This document shows, piece after piece, positions 21,330 to 33,673 of a stretch of 64,000 nucleotides of DNA. The stretch covers positions 7,039,001-7,103,000 of the forward strand of contig NC_068976.1 in NCBI RefSeq assembly GCF_016808095.1. The letters run 5' to 3'. The stretch is from Vigna angularis. Lineage: Eukaryota; Streptophyta; Magnoliopsida; Fabales; Fabaceae. Each line of letters begins with the position of its first letter. The first letter of the stretch is position 1. Made by a program: the position numbers and the translations under genes. The notes beneath the pieces are model-generated. The model ran no database searches. It was given only the letters and a program-made list of their open reading frames with translations, and was not told the DNA's origin.

Positions 21330-22100
21330 AAATTTGATTTATTCTGTAACCACCTTTCAACGCTCGGGTACAACTTTCACTCAAAAATTGTTTTGAATTT
21401 ACTTATGACAAAATTTCATGGGTGAGACAAATATTTCGTGTGTAATAAAAATTATCCATAGATATATCAAAGGCTCAAAATTTTTATGTAATAATGGCGT
21501 TAGAAAATTTTAATGGATTTTTAGTCTGAGGAAAATATCAAGGGTAGTACATTGGAATATCATCCGTTGATAATTTTGCACCACTAAAATTTTGTAGGTA
21601 ATACATGTAGACTACCTTTTATGGGTAATTTCCCATGACTTTAATGTTGATAGACAATTATTCGTGGTTAATTTTCCACTACGAAAGTTCGTGGATAAAA
21701 TTTTCTACAGTGGTAATTTACCATGACAATTTTTGTGGGTAAAATTACTTACCAGTTTGAACATAATATTATTCAATCGCAAGATAGCTTAAAATTAATT
21801 TCAAACACTATCCAAATCAAAAATAATAAAAAATAAAAAGGAAATATAACATATGGCAAAATGCAATCAAACTAAAACACCATAAAAAAATTACAAATGA
21901 AATTGAAACAAAATATAACACAACCTATCTTTATGGGCAAACATATACACAAACATAATTTACACTCAGATAAACTAGTCACCCTAAAATGAAAATTACT
22001 CTAAAACATCCAGAGTAAAAATACTAAAGCTTTTATTCATAGTTGACAAACAAACTTTTGTTAATTAGAGACAACATATATTATTGACATCATAATGAAA
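21330..22100. repeat. Possible CACTA subterminal repeat zone
   Basis: Diverged copies of GGTAATTTACCATGAC, GTGGGTAAAATTAC and TTCGTGGATAAAATTTTC occur in both orientations between 21400 and 21760, including CACTGTAGAAAATTTTATCC on the minus strand, which resembles a CACTA terminus. Similar phrases return at 23930-24010. It may be one element later split by the LTR at 22133-23156. No clean termini or target duplication were found. Confidence 0.35.
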
Positions 22101-22132
22101 CTTGTCAAAGCGGTTCAGCGGAATAGTTAGCG

Positions 22133-23156
22133 TGTACAACAAACCAAGAGGGGAGTGAATTGGTTTCTTATCGCAAATAATACCTTTAATAATTTTTTTG
22201 TAAAATAAAAATTCCTTAATAAAAATTTAAACAAATAAAAGAGTAAGGAAGAAAGAAAATTGCACAGATGATTTTTATACTAGTTCGGATCACACAGATC
22301 CTAAGTCCAGTTGTTAATCTGAAACGAGAATTAACGCTTCACTATCACAAACCAACAAACTGTTGCAATCACAAAGAAAATAACACAGTTTAAGGTTAGA
22401 ATACCTCTCTTGTTACCACAAGAGATGAACTCACTTCTCCTGAAACTCACCTCCTCCAAATGTTTCATGAAGGATGAGCATCTTCTTTGAATCTTCACAA
22501 AGAATGACAGACTTTAATTCAACAACACTCAATCACAACTCTCGTGAAAGTTCTCGCTTTTTGTCAACACCAAGTTCTCAAAGTCACAAGCACAAGGTTT
22601 ACACAAACCCTAGGAAACTTATCATAGCACACAGCAGATAAGAATTTCAAATACAACATATTTCGTATTTTAGAATGAGAGTCTCAATCCAATTTATAGA
22701 GATCTCACTCAAGAATACCTCCAAAAATTTGTTGTCAGCTAATTATTATGTGATAATCGATTATCCACTTATCGTAATCGATTATGCATATAATGAATAC
22801 ACAATGATAAAAAATTTGCTTAAAAATTCTCATAATTACTCGTAATAACCGATTATAGCAAGTCATAATTGGTTACTAATAATCGATTATTATAAGTTTG
22901 TAATCGATTATCTTAAGCATAAAATGATGTTTTCTTATTTAAAACGAATTTTAACACAACCTAAGGCAAAAAAAATACATAGAATTAAAGATAAACCACA
23001 TCTTATACATAAATCTACTAAATTACAAAAATGTTAACACAAAACAAGTCTTTATGAAGATCTTCTTGCAACAAGAACATTTAAAACTTGATTTTGAAAC
23101 ATCATCAAAACTCTTTCTCTTCAACTTTATGCTAACAAACCTAAATGGTCCCATCA
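22133..23156 (-). repeat. LTR-like sequence, minus orientation (ends approximate)
   Basis: Read on the minus strand it ends with CAATTCACTCCCCTCTTGGT, a phrase typical of Copia LTR 3' ends. Candidate ends are TGTACAAC (22133) and ...CATCA (23156), without a clear matching duplication. It contains the ATCGATTA palindromes listed separately. No internal coding region is attached. Confidence 0.45.
22745..22920. repeat. Dispersed AATCGATT palindromes
   Basis: Close variants of TAATCGATTA occur at least four times within about 170 bp (near 22753, 22775, 22882 and 22901), with degenerate partners such as TAACCGATTA. They lie inside the LTR-like segment and are perfect or near-perfect palindromes. 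Confidence 0.75.
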
Positions 23157-24020
23157 CCATATGAGAGGAGAATTTAGTCAAAATGTTATTCTATATAATA
23201 CCTCTATCCGGTAACAATGCCATCCACAATATCATATAAAGTATTCATGCTTATCAAGTATGAATGAAGTTAAAGCTCAACTTAGCCAAGTATTATCTTT
23301 TAACAAATCTTTTGTTTGTTTTCCATCATGTAGATAAAAATATATCGCTCACCATTTTTCAAACTTAGAATCTTCTTTCGCAGTTAAAACAGAAAATCTT
23401 TCATTAACCTGTTGGACCAATGTTTAAAGGAAGCACGTAGGAAACACCAAACCAAAAGAAGAATTAAAAGATAAAATAAAACATTTGTAGCACTTATGCG
23501 AGAATGACACTTCTTCCTTTTGCTTAATCCTCGCAATTCAAGGTTCTCGAATTTTTGTAGATTTAGGGCTCATCTTGCCCACTTATAATGAACATGGAGC
23601 AACAAATGTTTTTTATAATCATCAGAGATTTTGGGAGATTTAGACTATTTACATCAAATGTGTTAGGAGATTTAGAGCTAGGTTTTTGAGAGATTTGGAG
23701 GGAAGGGGTTTGGGGGAAAACGTGTAAGAAATTTAGAACCTTGTGATGGATTTTGGGGGGAAAGAATATTAACATTTTTGTTTTTAATTTAATTTGTACT
23801 ATTTTCATTTTACCAATGGACTAATTAATTTTACTCAGATTTTCTTTTCCCATACCCCTTTCTTCCGTAGGTAAATCTTTTATGAGTCCAACTTTCCTCA
23901 TTTTTTTATTTTTTCACTGATAATAACAAAATCAATGGATAAGTTCGTGCATAACAAAAATATACATACAAATTTTATTTGGTAGGTAATTATTCATGGA
24001 AAATTTAACTTTTTCTTCTA
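23157..24020. other. Intergenic repeat-derived DNA
   Basis: No gene is visible. The last 100 bases (GGTAGGTAATTATTCATGGA) repeat phrases seen at 21400-21760. An 81-codon minus-strand frame at 23563-23808 overlaps T/G-rich sequence and shows no domain. Confidence 0.35.
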
Positions 24021-26930
24021 ATATCTAGAGCTCAAGTTGTCATTCTTCAATTCTTTCAAAAAAAAAGCTGCAATTAAAAAAAAATATTAGTATTCAATAA
24101 ATTTGTTTCTTCATTTTTAAATAAAAGAATATTAATTTGTTAAAATTTAAGTCAATTATATTTAATTCAAGTATCAAAATCATGTATAAAATCAAATTAA
24201 ATGACAAATATCATCTACCATAAGAAATATCTTTTAAAAAAGATTTGTATCATAGGATCGTGATTAGTTGTTGCTTTTAAACATCATTAAAAATATTGTT
24301 TGTAATATTCTTAACAATATTGTCCCCTTCATTAAAAAAAAAAGTTATTTTAACTATTCATCGATGGACTTATCCCCAATGTCAAAAAGCTCCTTATCAC
24401 CAAAGAAATGTCCTCCATGAGGTGAGTCACTTTGGACTAAGACCGGAAGAAAATACCTCAAACATAACAATAGTGGAAACGAATGCAAGAATAAAGGTGA
24501 ATAACATACCAAAGAATTCATGAAAACACCCTATTAATATGCTATTATACATTTCAAATGGAACAACATATGCAAATCTTTCAAAGGTAACGTATTTTCT
24601 CTCACCCTTCAAAGGACATCATGTTTTTCAAACAATCCTCTATAGAAACGAAACATTGAGAACTCAAAAGTCTTGTCATTTTAAGATATAAGAAAATATG
24701 TCATTTACAAATTATTACTTGTTAGATTACTTCATCCAATAAAAATACTATTATCAAACACCTCGAGATCATAAAAAAAATAAACAACATTGTGTTGAGA
24801 TCACTAAAAAAATTATTAAATAGAACTAATTTAGAAGTAAAAAATAATTAATTATTATATTCATTAAGTTAAATACTATTTTTATAAACTAAAATTTATT
24901 AGTATTTAAAATACTCTATTATTAAGAAAAAAGAATAATTAGTTTGTTAATCGGTATTTAAATTGGTCAATGAAAAATTTATGTCTAGCTAAAATGGCCA
25001 CCCATTCACTCGGTCCATGTTAATTATTTACAGTAACAATGAATCAATATTAGATATTTTTATACTTTGGTGGAAAGAGCATTAAATAAATTATTTATCT
25101 TAATTTTTGCAGACTTTATGTTAGATACTTTTAAGTCTACACTCAACAATTCACTCTAAAGCTAAACTTATTAGTGTTTAATTTCATTTAATGACTCTTG
25201 TAGTTAACCTAAATATTAATATTTTAAATATTTTGTCTTTAATGTCTCTCCTTATAACAGAAATTTTGTTTATACATACAACCATGTATGCATTAAAAAT
25301 TTTAATATACTTCAATAATAAATTTTGCAAAAAAAAAAAACTTCTATAATTAAATACGTTATACTTCTAAAAATGCTTACCTTGAAATAACTTAATGGTT
25401 TTATTTTTTTTAAAATTCAAAATAAAACTGATTACTTAATATATTTGTGTTTATTTAATATTTAGTTATTTTACACTTATGAATTTATTGAGAAATAAAA
25501 ATAAAAAATAACGACATAGAAAATATCATAACTATTTTAATTATTATCATTAATACTATTTTTTAAGCACACAAAATCATTAAAATAGGTAGAAAATGCA
25601 ATCATGTATACGTTCACTTATTAACTTTTGGCATTGTAAACTTTTTAATACATAACTAACCAATATAACAAATTAATTTGAATAGCTTATGAAATAATGT
25701 ATTAACATAAACAATTTCATAAAGCATTTTAAAATAATTTATTTTAAGTGTTCATATTTTAATTTTGTATCATTTTTGGTACTTGTTGGATTACTTTGAA
25801 ATGATTATATGTAGTTTAAATTGAAAAAGAATTATCATTACAAATTAAAATAAATAATTTTTTATTATATAATACTATACAAAATAACAGAAGTAAAAAC
25901 TATAAAAAATATATTCATAAATATTCGTGTAGTTTAAATAAAATAACTAAATAAAAAAACATCTTAAAATAGTCAACCAAAATTCTAAAATTTTAATAAA
26001 AAAATAATTATTTTTTAGAAATCTAAAAGTATATAATTACATAATCAAAATAAAAATTTTATTGAAAAAAAATTATTTATATAATAAAACTTATATAATT
26101 ATATCTTTCTTTTTTATTTTACAATTATAATTTAATAATAAACTAGTAATAATTTATAACTTATAATTTCACTTTTAAATTCAAAATTTATATGGGAGAA
26201 CCTTATAAGTAATTTATCATTTATTCACTAGTTTATAAACTATTTTCTCAACCAAAATACCCTTAAACAAATGATTGAGGACGTATATGGACTAAATAAA
26301 GAATTGCAAAGAAGAAGATCATCATCATTACTTTGAAACCCTAAAATATATATATCATTTTAACCATGTGAGTGACACAAACTATTTACTAATTTAGTTT
26401 TGTTTTATTAATGTCTATAAAAGTATTTGATCAATAATTTTTAATAGAATAATTTTTTCAACCACTTTTTCTTTTTACATATACAATATTTAAATAAAAA
26501 TTTGATTTAAGGAAGTTGAGTTCCCTGCCACTAAGACCAATAATTTATTGGTAAATGCATAATTGTAATTGGCCACTAATGGAGAAGCAATGGTAAAAGT
26601 CCAAAAGAGAATGAAAGGAAAAAAAGAAGCGAAAAGAACGGGCTGAATAATACGAATCAAGCTATATATTTATGAAGGTTGGAGAAGAAGCACTTGAAGA
26701 TAATTAGGGGCAATTTAGCTAATGCGAAGTGGCGCATCGGTGCCACCAATAGCCAATGAACCCAAACCAAACCAAATGAGGTTGGTAAGTTGTGGTTTAC
26801 AATTTGGCATCAATTTGGAGAAAAAAAAGGAGACAAAATAAGCAACTGGAGGAGGCAACTTGGTTAATGATGTGATTATTATGGAAACTTGGCTCTTAGG
26901 TGAATCCTGGAGTCACCTTGGTTTCTGTGG
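24021..26930. other. AT-rich intergenic DNA
   Basis: About 2.9 kb of A/T-dominated sequence with only short frames (61-75 codons near 24296-24612). No transposon termini or RNA genes were recognised. GC rises slightly after 26510 without a coding frame. Confidence 0.45.
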
Positions 26931-27075
26931 TCTTCCCTCTTTTTCTTCCTTTTTTTTTTCCTCTCTCTCTCACTCACTTTTTCTTCTTTGTTTTCTAGCC
27001 ATCTTCAAATCTCTTAGCCTTTTCTAATTTTCCTTCTCTCCCCACACTTTTTCTTCACCACAAACATTTTATTTC
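26931..27075. repeat. Pyrimidine-rich tract
   Basis: About 145 bases of almost pure C/T on the plus strand (CTCTCTCTCACTCACTTTTT and similar). Such tracts often lie in plant 5' leaders, but no downstream coding frame supports a gene here. Confidence 0.6.
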
Positions 27076-28290
27076 TCACCCATAGTTTCTCCTACACACG
27101 GTCATGGCCGTTCAAATATAATTCTACTAAATCAAATTCTCATTTTTAATTCAATTTCATAAATGTTATACATAAATTAAAGATAAGATCAATTTATAAA
27201 TTGTTTGTTACAATTAAATATTGAAGTCCTCATCCAAGGTAAATAGTAAATAGAGTGTAGTGGAATATCAGTTAAATGTCTATACTTCAAACCTAAACTC
27301 TTATTTATAGAGTTTAAAGGAATCTGACCAATTAATTTATCTCTTAATGGTCATTAATGCAAACCTTAATTGTCTAACGGTAGCCATTGCCACATTTATT
27401 TGTGTCTTAAATCTGCTTAACAATTGTCAGGACTGAACGGCTGAAAAACTTGTCGAGACTGACTGAGAAGCTGGTAGACCAATACTATCGGTAGTCTGCA
27501 AGTCTATAGTAACAGAATTATTTAAAATTTAATATAATTGAGAGTTGTTATTTATTTGACTTGTTGTATTTATAGTTATTGGATAGAATTAAGATAATTT
27601 TGAAATTCACTTCTTAAAAGTAAACAATCTCAATTGGTACAAAAGAAAACTAATTTGAATTTGTTCTTTTTTAAATTCAGTTACTTTTAAATACAACTGT
27701 TTAAAGTGAATTATTAAAAAATGCTTTGAAATAAGATGTTAATATGATAATTTAAACAATGGTTGTGTTCCTTGAATTTGGTTTCCGATGCGTTTGTGGG
27801 ATTGGAGTAAATAATTTGTATAAAGTTGGAAATTCAGTGGTCCAAGCATGTAAGATGTTACACTCGTTTCCTCGTTTTCCATTTGTTTGTACGAGACTTT
27901 TCAATCTCTTATCTTCTTTATTCAAATCGATATATACATTTAGATAATATAAAATATCCGAATTTTCCAAATTGATTTTAAAATGACTAACGGAATGGTA
28001 AAACATTTTATTTCTATTACTTTAATATTTGATATAATAATATTCAGTCTCACTATGACATTGTTTTCATTTTTCTATTTTATTATTCTTCCCTTATTTC
28101 CTTCCTCTTCTTCACTCTCCATATATAATACCCACACACAAAAAAAAAAACACAAAAAATAAAAGTATTGAAGTGATATAATTCAATTTACATAAATAAA
28201 TTGAGTTAAAAATAAGTTAATTCAACTTTTCTATTAATAAACTAAATTTTTTATAATTTATCTCATTAGACTACAAGATTAGAAGTTAAG
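27076..28290. other. Intergenic DNA with a possible LTR scrap
   Basis: Bases 27235-27490 have the less AT-rich, TTAATGGTCATTAATGCAAA-type text that resembles minus-strand Gypsy LTR DNA, but there are no boundaries. The rest is AT-rich. The opposed 60-80 codon frames at 27752-28006 show no domain. Confidence 0.3.
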
Positions 28291-28296
28291 TGGGTA

Positions 28297-29170
28297 TGTT
28301 GAGATAAACATTGTTACCCAACTTATTATATATATATATATGGTAGAATATCTGAGTTGAGCGGATGACAATAGTAGATTGAACTAATGATTGAGTGATC
28401 GCTTTTACCCAGACGACTACTAAGAGTAAACAAGCCACATATTAACGAGTCATCAAACGATCACTCCCAAACGATCGCCAGCCTTCTGTACAGAATGATC
28501 GTCATATCATATACTCGTTATTGTCGCTCCGAACACCGATCGTCTTAATAGCGATCGTCTGTTACTTGAACCAAGCGATCAACATTAGGTCACTCGTCAT
28601 ATCATATACTCGTTATTGTCGCTCCTAACATCGATCGTCTTAATAGCGATCGTCTGAACATTAGGTCATAGGGTCACGTCAACCCAGTGAAGCGTAGGAG
28701 TCAACAGACGTTCGGTCAGCTTTAGTCTAACTGGATCAATTAATCCAGATAAACCAAAGCATAAGTGGTTAGAAATATCTAACCATGATATCGCAAATCA
28801 CGGAACCAACTGACCCGGTATCAAGCACGACCAAGCGGTTGTGTTTTCTAGGCAGTTGAGTTCTCTAACCAACCGGATTTTTAGGTAAACGGTTTATCTT
28901 ATTTTTAGGTTAAATATGAGAAAACAGAGGTGAAAAAAGGTACGTTTTTCTGATAAGGAAAAGAAGTGATTATTTTCCTTGACAATTTGAACTAAAAAAG
29001 TTCTATCATTCTCTTTTTTTGACTTGAGCGTCGGAGTGCCTTCGCAGGTATGCACTTCATTCTCCCTGACGAGCTCTGTGCAAGAGGAAGATGTAAAGAT
29101 ACCCGCATTGCTGAAAGGATAGGACATCATTCATCAGATCCGTATCTCGGCCTCAACATTTACACCGAAA
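28297..29170 (+). repeat. Gypsy-type LTR remnant, plus orientation (ends approximate)
   Basis: The stretch ends with TTGACTTGAGCGTCGGAGTG followed by CCTTCGCAGGT, a phrase I associate with the R/U5 part of plant Gypsy (Tat-type) LTRs. No primer-binding site or gag follows, so it is a solo or broken LTR. The start is uncertain. Bases 28501-28672 are a tandem duplication. Confidence 0.5.
28501..28672. repeat. 95-bp tandem repeat, two copies
   Basis: GTCATATCATATACTCGTTA starts at 28501 and again at 28596. Both copies continue with TTGTCGCTCC and two CGATCGTCT(T/G) motifs; the second copy lacks about 19 bp near its end. The GCGATCGTC/GACGATCG words recur in the flanks. Confidence 0.85.
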
Positions 29171-29846
29171 TAATATATATAATAAGTTGGATAACAATGT
29201 TGATTATATCCGTTAATCTATTACAATACAATTGTTTTGATTTATCATGATTCAATTTATTTATTTATTATAGTTTAGAAATTTTGTTGAGTTGAATAAA
29301 ATTTAAAATTTATATAAAAATATGTCACTAGTCAATCTGTCTTCAAATCCATGTGAACCTCTAACTTATGAATTAAACGAGCTATATTTATTTGGTATCA
29401 TCTTAAAATTACTTTTTTCAGTCTAATTAAACTCAAATTCATGATGAACCTAAATTGAACATACACGAGTGTAGAAAAGCTTTTTCAAACTAATTTAAAA
29501 GGACTTTTTTAAATCGGTTTTAGAACCAACATATAAGTGGGCATATAGAAAGTATTGAACTTTTTAAACCTGTTTTAAAATTGATTTAAAAAGTCTGTTT
29601 GCCATATTTGGTCTGGAAATCAGTTTAAAAAGTTTACTTGGAAAACAAAATTTTATATATATGATCCAAAGTTTTTAAACCAATTGGGACTTTAATAGGT
29701 TTAAAAATTTTATTTTCTATACTTGTTAGTGAATGAACTGGTATAAAAATCACAAATTCTTTTTGGATGACAGGTTTGTAGCACATACAAACCTGCATAC
29801 AATATAACCAAAAACAGCCAAATTATGTATAGTAGTCCAAAACAAC

Positions 29847-29849
<3 letters not shown>
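29171..29849. other. Intergenic DNA
   Basis: AT-rich; the TTTTTAAACC/GGTTTAAAAA words recur between 29490 and 29700. No gene is visible. Confidence 0.4.

Positions 29850-29918
<69 letters not shown>
29850..29918. repeat. (AT)n microsatellite
   Basis: An uninterrupted AT dinucleotide run of about 34 units. It produces artificial Ile-Tyr open frames. Confidence 0.97.
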
Positions 29919-29923
<5 letters not shown>

Positions 29924-30422
29924 GTTGTAAAAATTACATAAAAATAATACAATCCTAATCTCATAAAATCACCTTACACCATCTATTATTGTAATATAAT
30001 GAACACTTTCGATCAACTTATCGTGATAAATACTTAAGATATTAATTACAAATAATTCTACATTGAAATTTGTGTCTAATATGGAACTTAGAAAAATTAA
30101 ATTATATAACACAACAAATAAATTATTAAAAATACTTACTCTATTAATGTACTTTTAATTGTCAAAGTGTTAAGTTTCTTGTGTAATGAATATAAAAGAA
30201 TCACAACAAGACTATTAAGAAAAAATTACTAGTAAGTGCAAGTGATCTTTGTAAATTTAAACTAGATACAACTAAATTTTACATAAATATAATTTAATTT
30301 ATAAAAATACATATTTACTATTGCAAATAAGGTACTGACTAGACTTATTTTTTTCCCTTTCAAAGTTCTCTAATAAGTATTTTGCATCTCTCCACTTTTA
30401 TTCTTATTAACTCCTTCGCCTG
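29919..30422. other. AT-rich intergenic DNA
   Basis: Nothing recognised before the target duplication CAATA at 30423-30427. Confidence 0.45.
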
Positions 30423-30427
30423 CAATA

Positions 30428-33400
30428 TGTCAGGCCTCAGAAAATACGTGCACAGTGGAGTCCACGTGGCAGCAGGAGGACGCGCCACACCAGCAGGGCA
30501 CATGGGCGACAGCAGCGCCTGACAGCCACTAACGGACGCCAGGTGCTGCACATGGAGGTGAGTCAGGAATGTTGGTGGAAAGCTGACTGGCATGGTGCGA
30601 ACGTGCGCTGCAGAAGGGGCGTCCGGCATGGGCAGTCAGGAAGAACGTGCGTCAACGGTAGTGGAAGACGCGTGGCAACTGATCAGGTGCCGACCGTCCG
30701 TCGTGGGCCGTCAGAGGCGTCGTGGGGGTGCGCTGGCGGAGTGCGGACGTGCGCTGGCTAGTGCGGACGTGCGCTGGCGGAGAAGAAAGCAAATCTGAGA
30801 TTTTTGAACTTATTCTCCACTCCTCCCTTCACGCATCTCTTTGCTTCATTTCTGAGAGTTCCTTCTCTTCCCTTGCTCTCTGCATTCTCTCCTCCTTCTC
30901 TCTTCATTCTCTGCACTCTCTCTCTCTCTCTAAGAAACTACCGTTTCATCTCCTCCAATTCTGGAATCCGGCAGCGTGGAAGGACGCACGACATCCAGGC
31001 CTTCCCGAGAGAGAGCGTTCGGCTAGTGAGGCTGGTAAGTCCTTCCCTTCGTCTCTGACGTTCGTTCTTCGTGCATGCAAACTCAATTCTGAGTTGTACG
31101 TTCGTTATTTTCTTTGAGTAGAGAAGTTCTGAGTTTGGCCTTGGAGTTCGTCTAAATAGTGGATTAACGAGCGTTGGCGAGTTGAGTCTCTGGGGAGAGC
31201 GTCTGTGTGTGCGTCTGTGAACGTTCGTCCATTTCCGGGTAAGGGAAGCTTACTTAATTTAACTGTTTTGAGGCATGTCATGTGTGAACGCTCGTTATTT
31301 TACTGTATGGTAGTACTGCATGATGAATGATATAAATGATGGTATGAACGTTAGTTATTTCTTTGTATGATGTTGCTATGACTTATTTGCATGAACGTTC
31401 GTTATTTTGAATGTATGAGAATATTATATGTTGATTTGGATGTGATTTAGATGCATGAACGTTCGTTGCTTGGATGAAATGAAATATATGAAAGTACATG
31501 ATATGAGTCGTATGAAAAATGAGATTTTCTTTATGTGAACGAGTGGAACTATGAGAAATGAACTGGAAATGAAAAATGAATTGTAAGAGGACTTTATGAA
31601 CATGTACGTTCGTACTGAACAGTCATTTACCGTTCGGTTTTCCCCTAATAAAAGGTTTGAAATGTTGATCCTGTCATTTTAATAAATCCCTGTTTGAGGA
31701 CGAACGTCCTCGTCCTAAATTGCCATGCTTGAGCGTTCGGCCAAGCACTGTTTTGATCTTCTCTTTTTAATTCCCATGATATTTTACGTTCGTTACTGAG
31801 ACGGTCTCTGACCGTTCGGTGTTTGTTGGCCAACATGATAAATTCCCTAGTTGAGGACGAGCGTCCTCACCCTAGAATGCTCTGTTTGAGCGTTCGGTTT
31901 GGCACTGTAGAAATGTTGTACGTCTGATAAACTTCCCTCTTTTTGTACTTGTATATATATACGTAGCAGTGCATATTCCCGTTCGTATTACTTCTCCAAA
32001 CTTCTCTTAGTTTATTTTCAAGATTTATCAATCTGAGTTACTGGATGTTCGGTCTTACACCAGACGTTCGCCCAGAATAGCGTTCGGTCTTACAGCGGAC
32101 GATTGTACTGGAAGGCGTTCGGTCTTACACTGAACGTACGCTCAAAGTGTCGTTCGGTTTCATACCGAGCGTTCGTTATAAATGAGGCTCGGCCTTACAA
32201 TGGGCGTCCGTCCGAAATAGTGCTCGGTCTCCAATTGAGCGTTCGTCCTAATAGTGCTCGGTCTCCAACTGAGCGTTCGTCCAAATAGTGCTCGGTCTCC
32301 AACTGAGCGTTCGTCCTAATAGTGCTCGGTCTCCAACTGAGCGTTCGTCCAAATAGTGCTCGGTCTCCAACTGAGTGTTCGTCCTAATAGTGCTCGGTCT
32401 CCAACTGAGCGTTCGTCCAAATAGTGCTCGGTCTATAACTGAGCGTTCGTCCTAATAGTGCTCGGCTTTGAATTGAGCGTTCGTCCGAATAGTGCTCGGT
32501 ATCGTTTTGAGCGCTCGTTCTCTTTTCCCACTAAATAGCGTTCGTCCAATGAACAGTATTAGACTTGGACATTTCTGAACTTAAACCGTTCGTTCTTTGA
32601 TTCGAACGAGCGTCCTTTTGGTCTCACTTACAGCGTTCGTCCTCGGTCTTTGGGGACAGAACGTTCGGCTTTTGGTGATTTTGTTATGAATGATGAAAAT
32701 GATTATGGATTGATGAATAATGAATGATGAACAGTATTTGAGATGATATGAAAGTTATGAATATTGAACGAGCGTTCCAGGCAGGAACGACTCATGGTTG
32801 AATGTTGAAAGTTGTAAAGTATGACTGTGGATAGTTAATGCTGGCTGTTCATCCTGATGTTCCGTGAGTGCTCATTCTCAAGTAGAGGACGCACGTCATG
32901 CGTGGGAACGGCAGGAGGTCCTTAGTCCACAAGTTAACATGGGCGACGTAAGAACGGACTAACCTCGGGTGGCAGCTGATGAGGATGCCAGTTACCACAC
33001 CACCCGGGTGCGTGAACGCCTGTAACTACGCAGATTTCATACAGTCCGGACAGTCAGTCGTGTTGAGTTTTATTTTGTACGTGCGTTAAATTATGTGATG
33101 TATGATGAATGCGTATGTTGCTATGTATGTGTGAAATAAACTGTTGACTGGAACTTATATGTTGATGCATGAGTTAAATTACGTAAGCTTACCCTTTCGT
33201 TTTCCTTGTGTTGTCCTTTGTTCTTGTACGTCCGTCTTGTCATTGCAATGATCATCCGTGTGGATGCGAGCGTTTGGAAGAGTTACTGGAAGAAGAGAAT
33301 CTGGTAGATGTGGAAGTGAAGACCGAGCAGTGAGACCGCTCGGCCAGTAGTATAGTTGTTGAATTGAGTGGTCGTTCGACCATCCCTTATATTCGTTTAA

Positions 33401-33668
33401 GTTGATTTCGATCGTTCGGTATTTGTCTTGTGTAAACCGCTCGGTCAGTTTTCTTGTACGTTCGGTTTTATTTTATAAACTCTTGTGTGGACGTGTGGCT
33501 TTGCGCGCTCGTCCTTAGCTATTGAATTGTACTCAAGGACGTTCGTCCTTAAGTGTTCGTTCGTTTGGAAGTTTTAAAATTTTCAAATTTCTAGTGGAAA
33601 CTGTTTGAAATATTATTAAATGTGATTTTCTAAATTTATAGTTTTGGCTGTATTTTTGGGATGTCACA
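30428..33668 (+). mobile_element. Solo LTR, long-LTR family copy 1 (3.24 kb)
   Basis: The segment begins TGTCAGGCC and ends GGGATGTCACA. The 5-bp sequence CAATA stands directly on both sides (30423-30427 and 33669-33673). LTR ends plus a target duplication with no internal region mean a solo LTR left by recombination between two LTRs. It holds a CT-rich leader (30800-30940), many TTCGGT/GAACGT words, the 34-bp minisatellite at 32218-32500, and a conserved block 32900-33300 shared with the copies at 34626-36817 and 43478-45774. The GC-rich frames at 30543-31117 lie in LTR DNA and are not counted as genes. A Gypsy/Del-like (Tekay) origin is possible but not shown. Confidence 0.9.
32218..32500. 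repeat. 34-bp minisatellite with 68-bp higher-order alternation
   Basis: About eight units of the form AGTGCTCGGTCTCCAACTGA + GCGTTCGTCCWAAT. Units ending CCTAAT and CCAAAT alternate strictly, so the real repeating block is a 68-bp dimer. Units decay at the right edge (CTTTGAATT, ATCGTTTT variants). Confidence 0.92.
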
Positions 33669-33673
33669 CAATA

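Noticed and set aside
30543..31117. GC-rich open frames looking like a plant gene start
   Set aside because: They lie wholly inside a solo LTR bounded by CAATA duplications and do not resemble a protein family.
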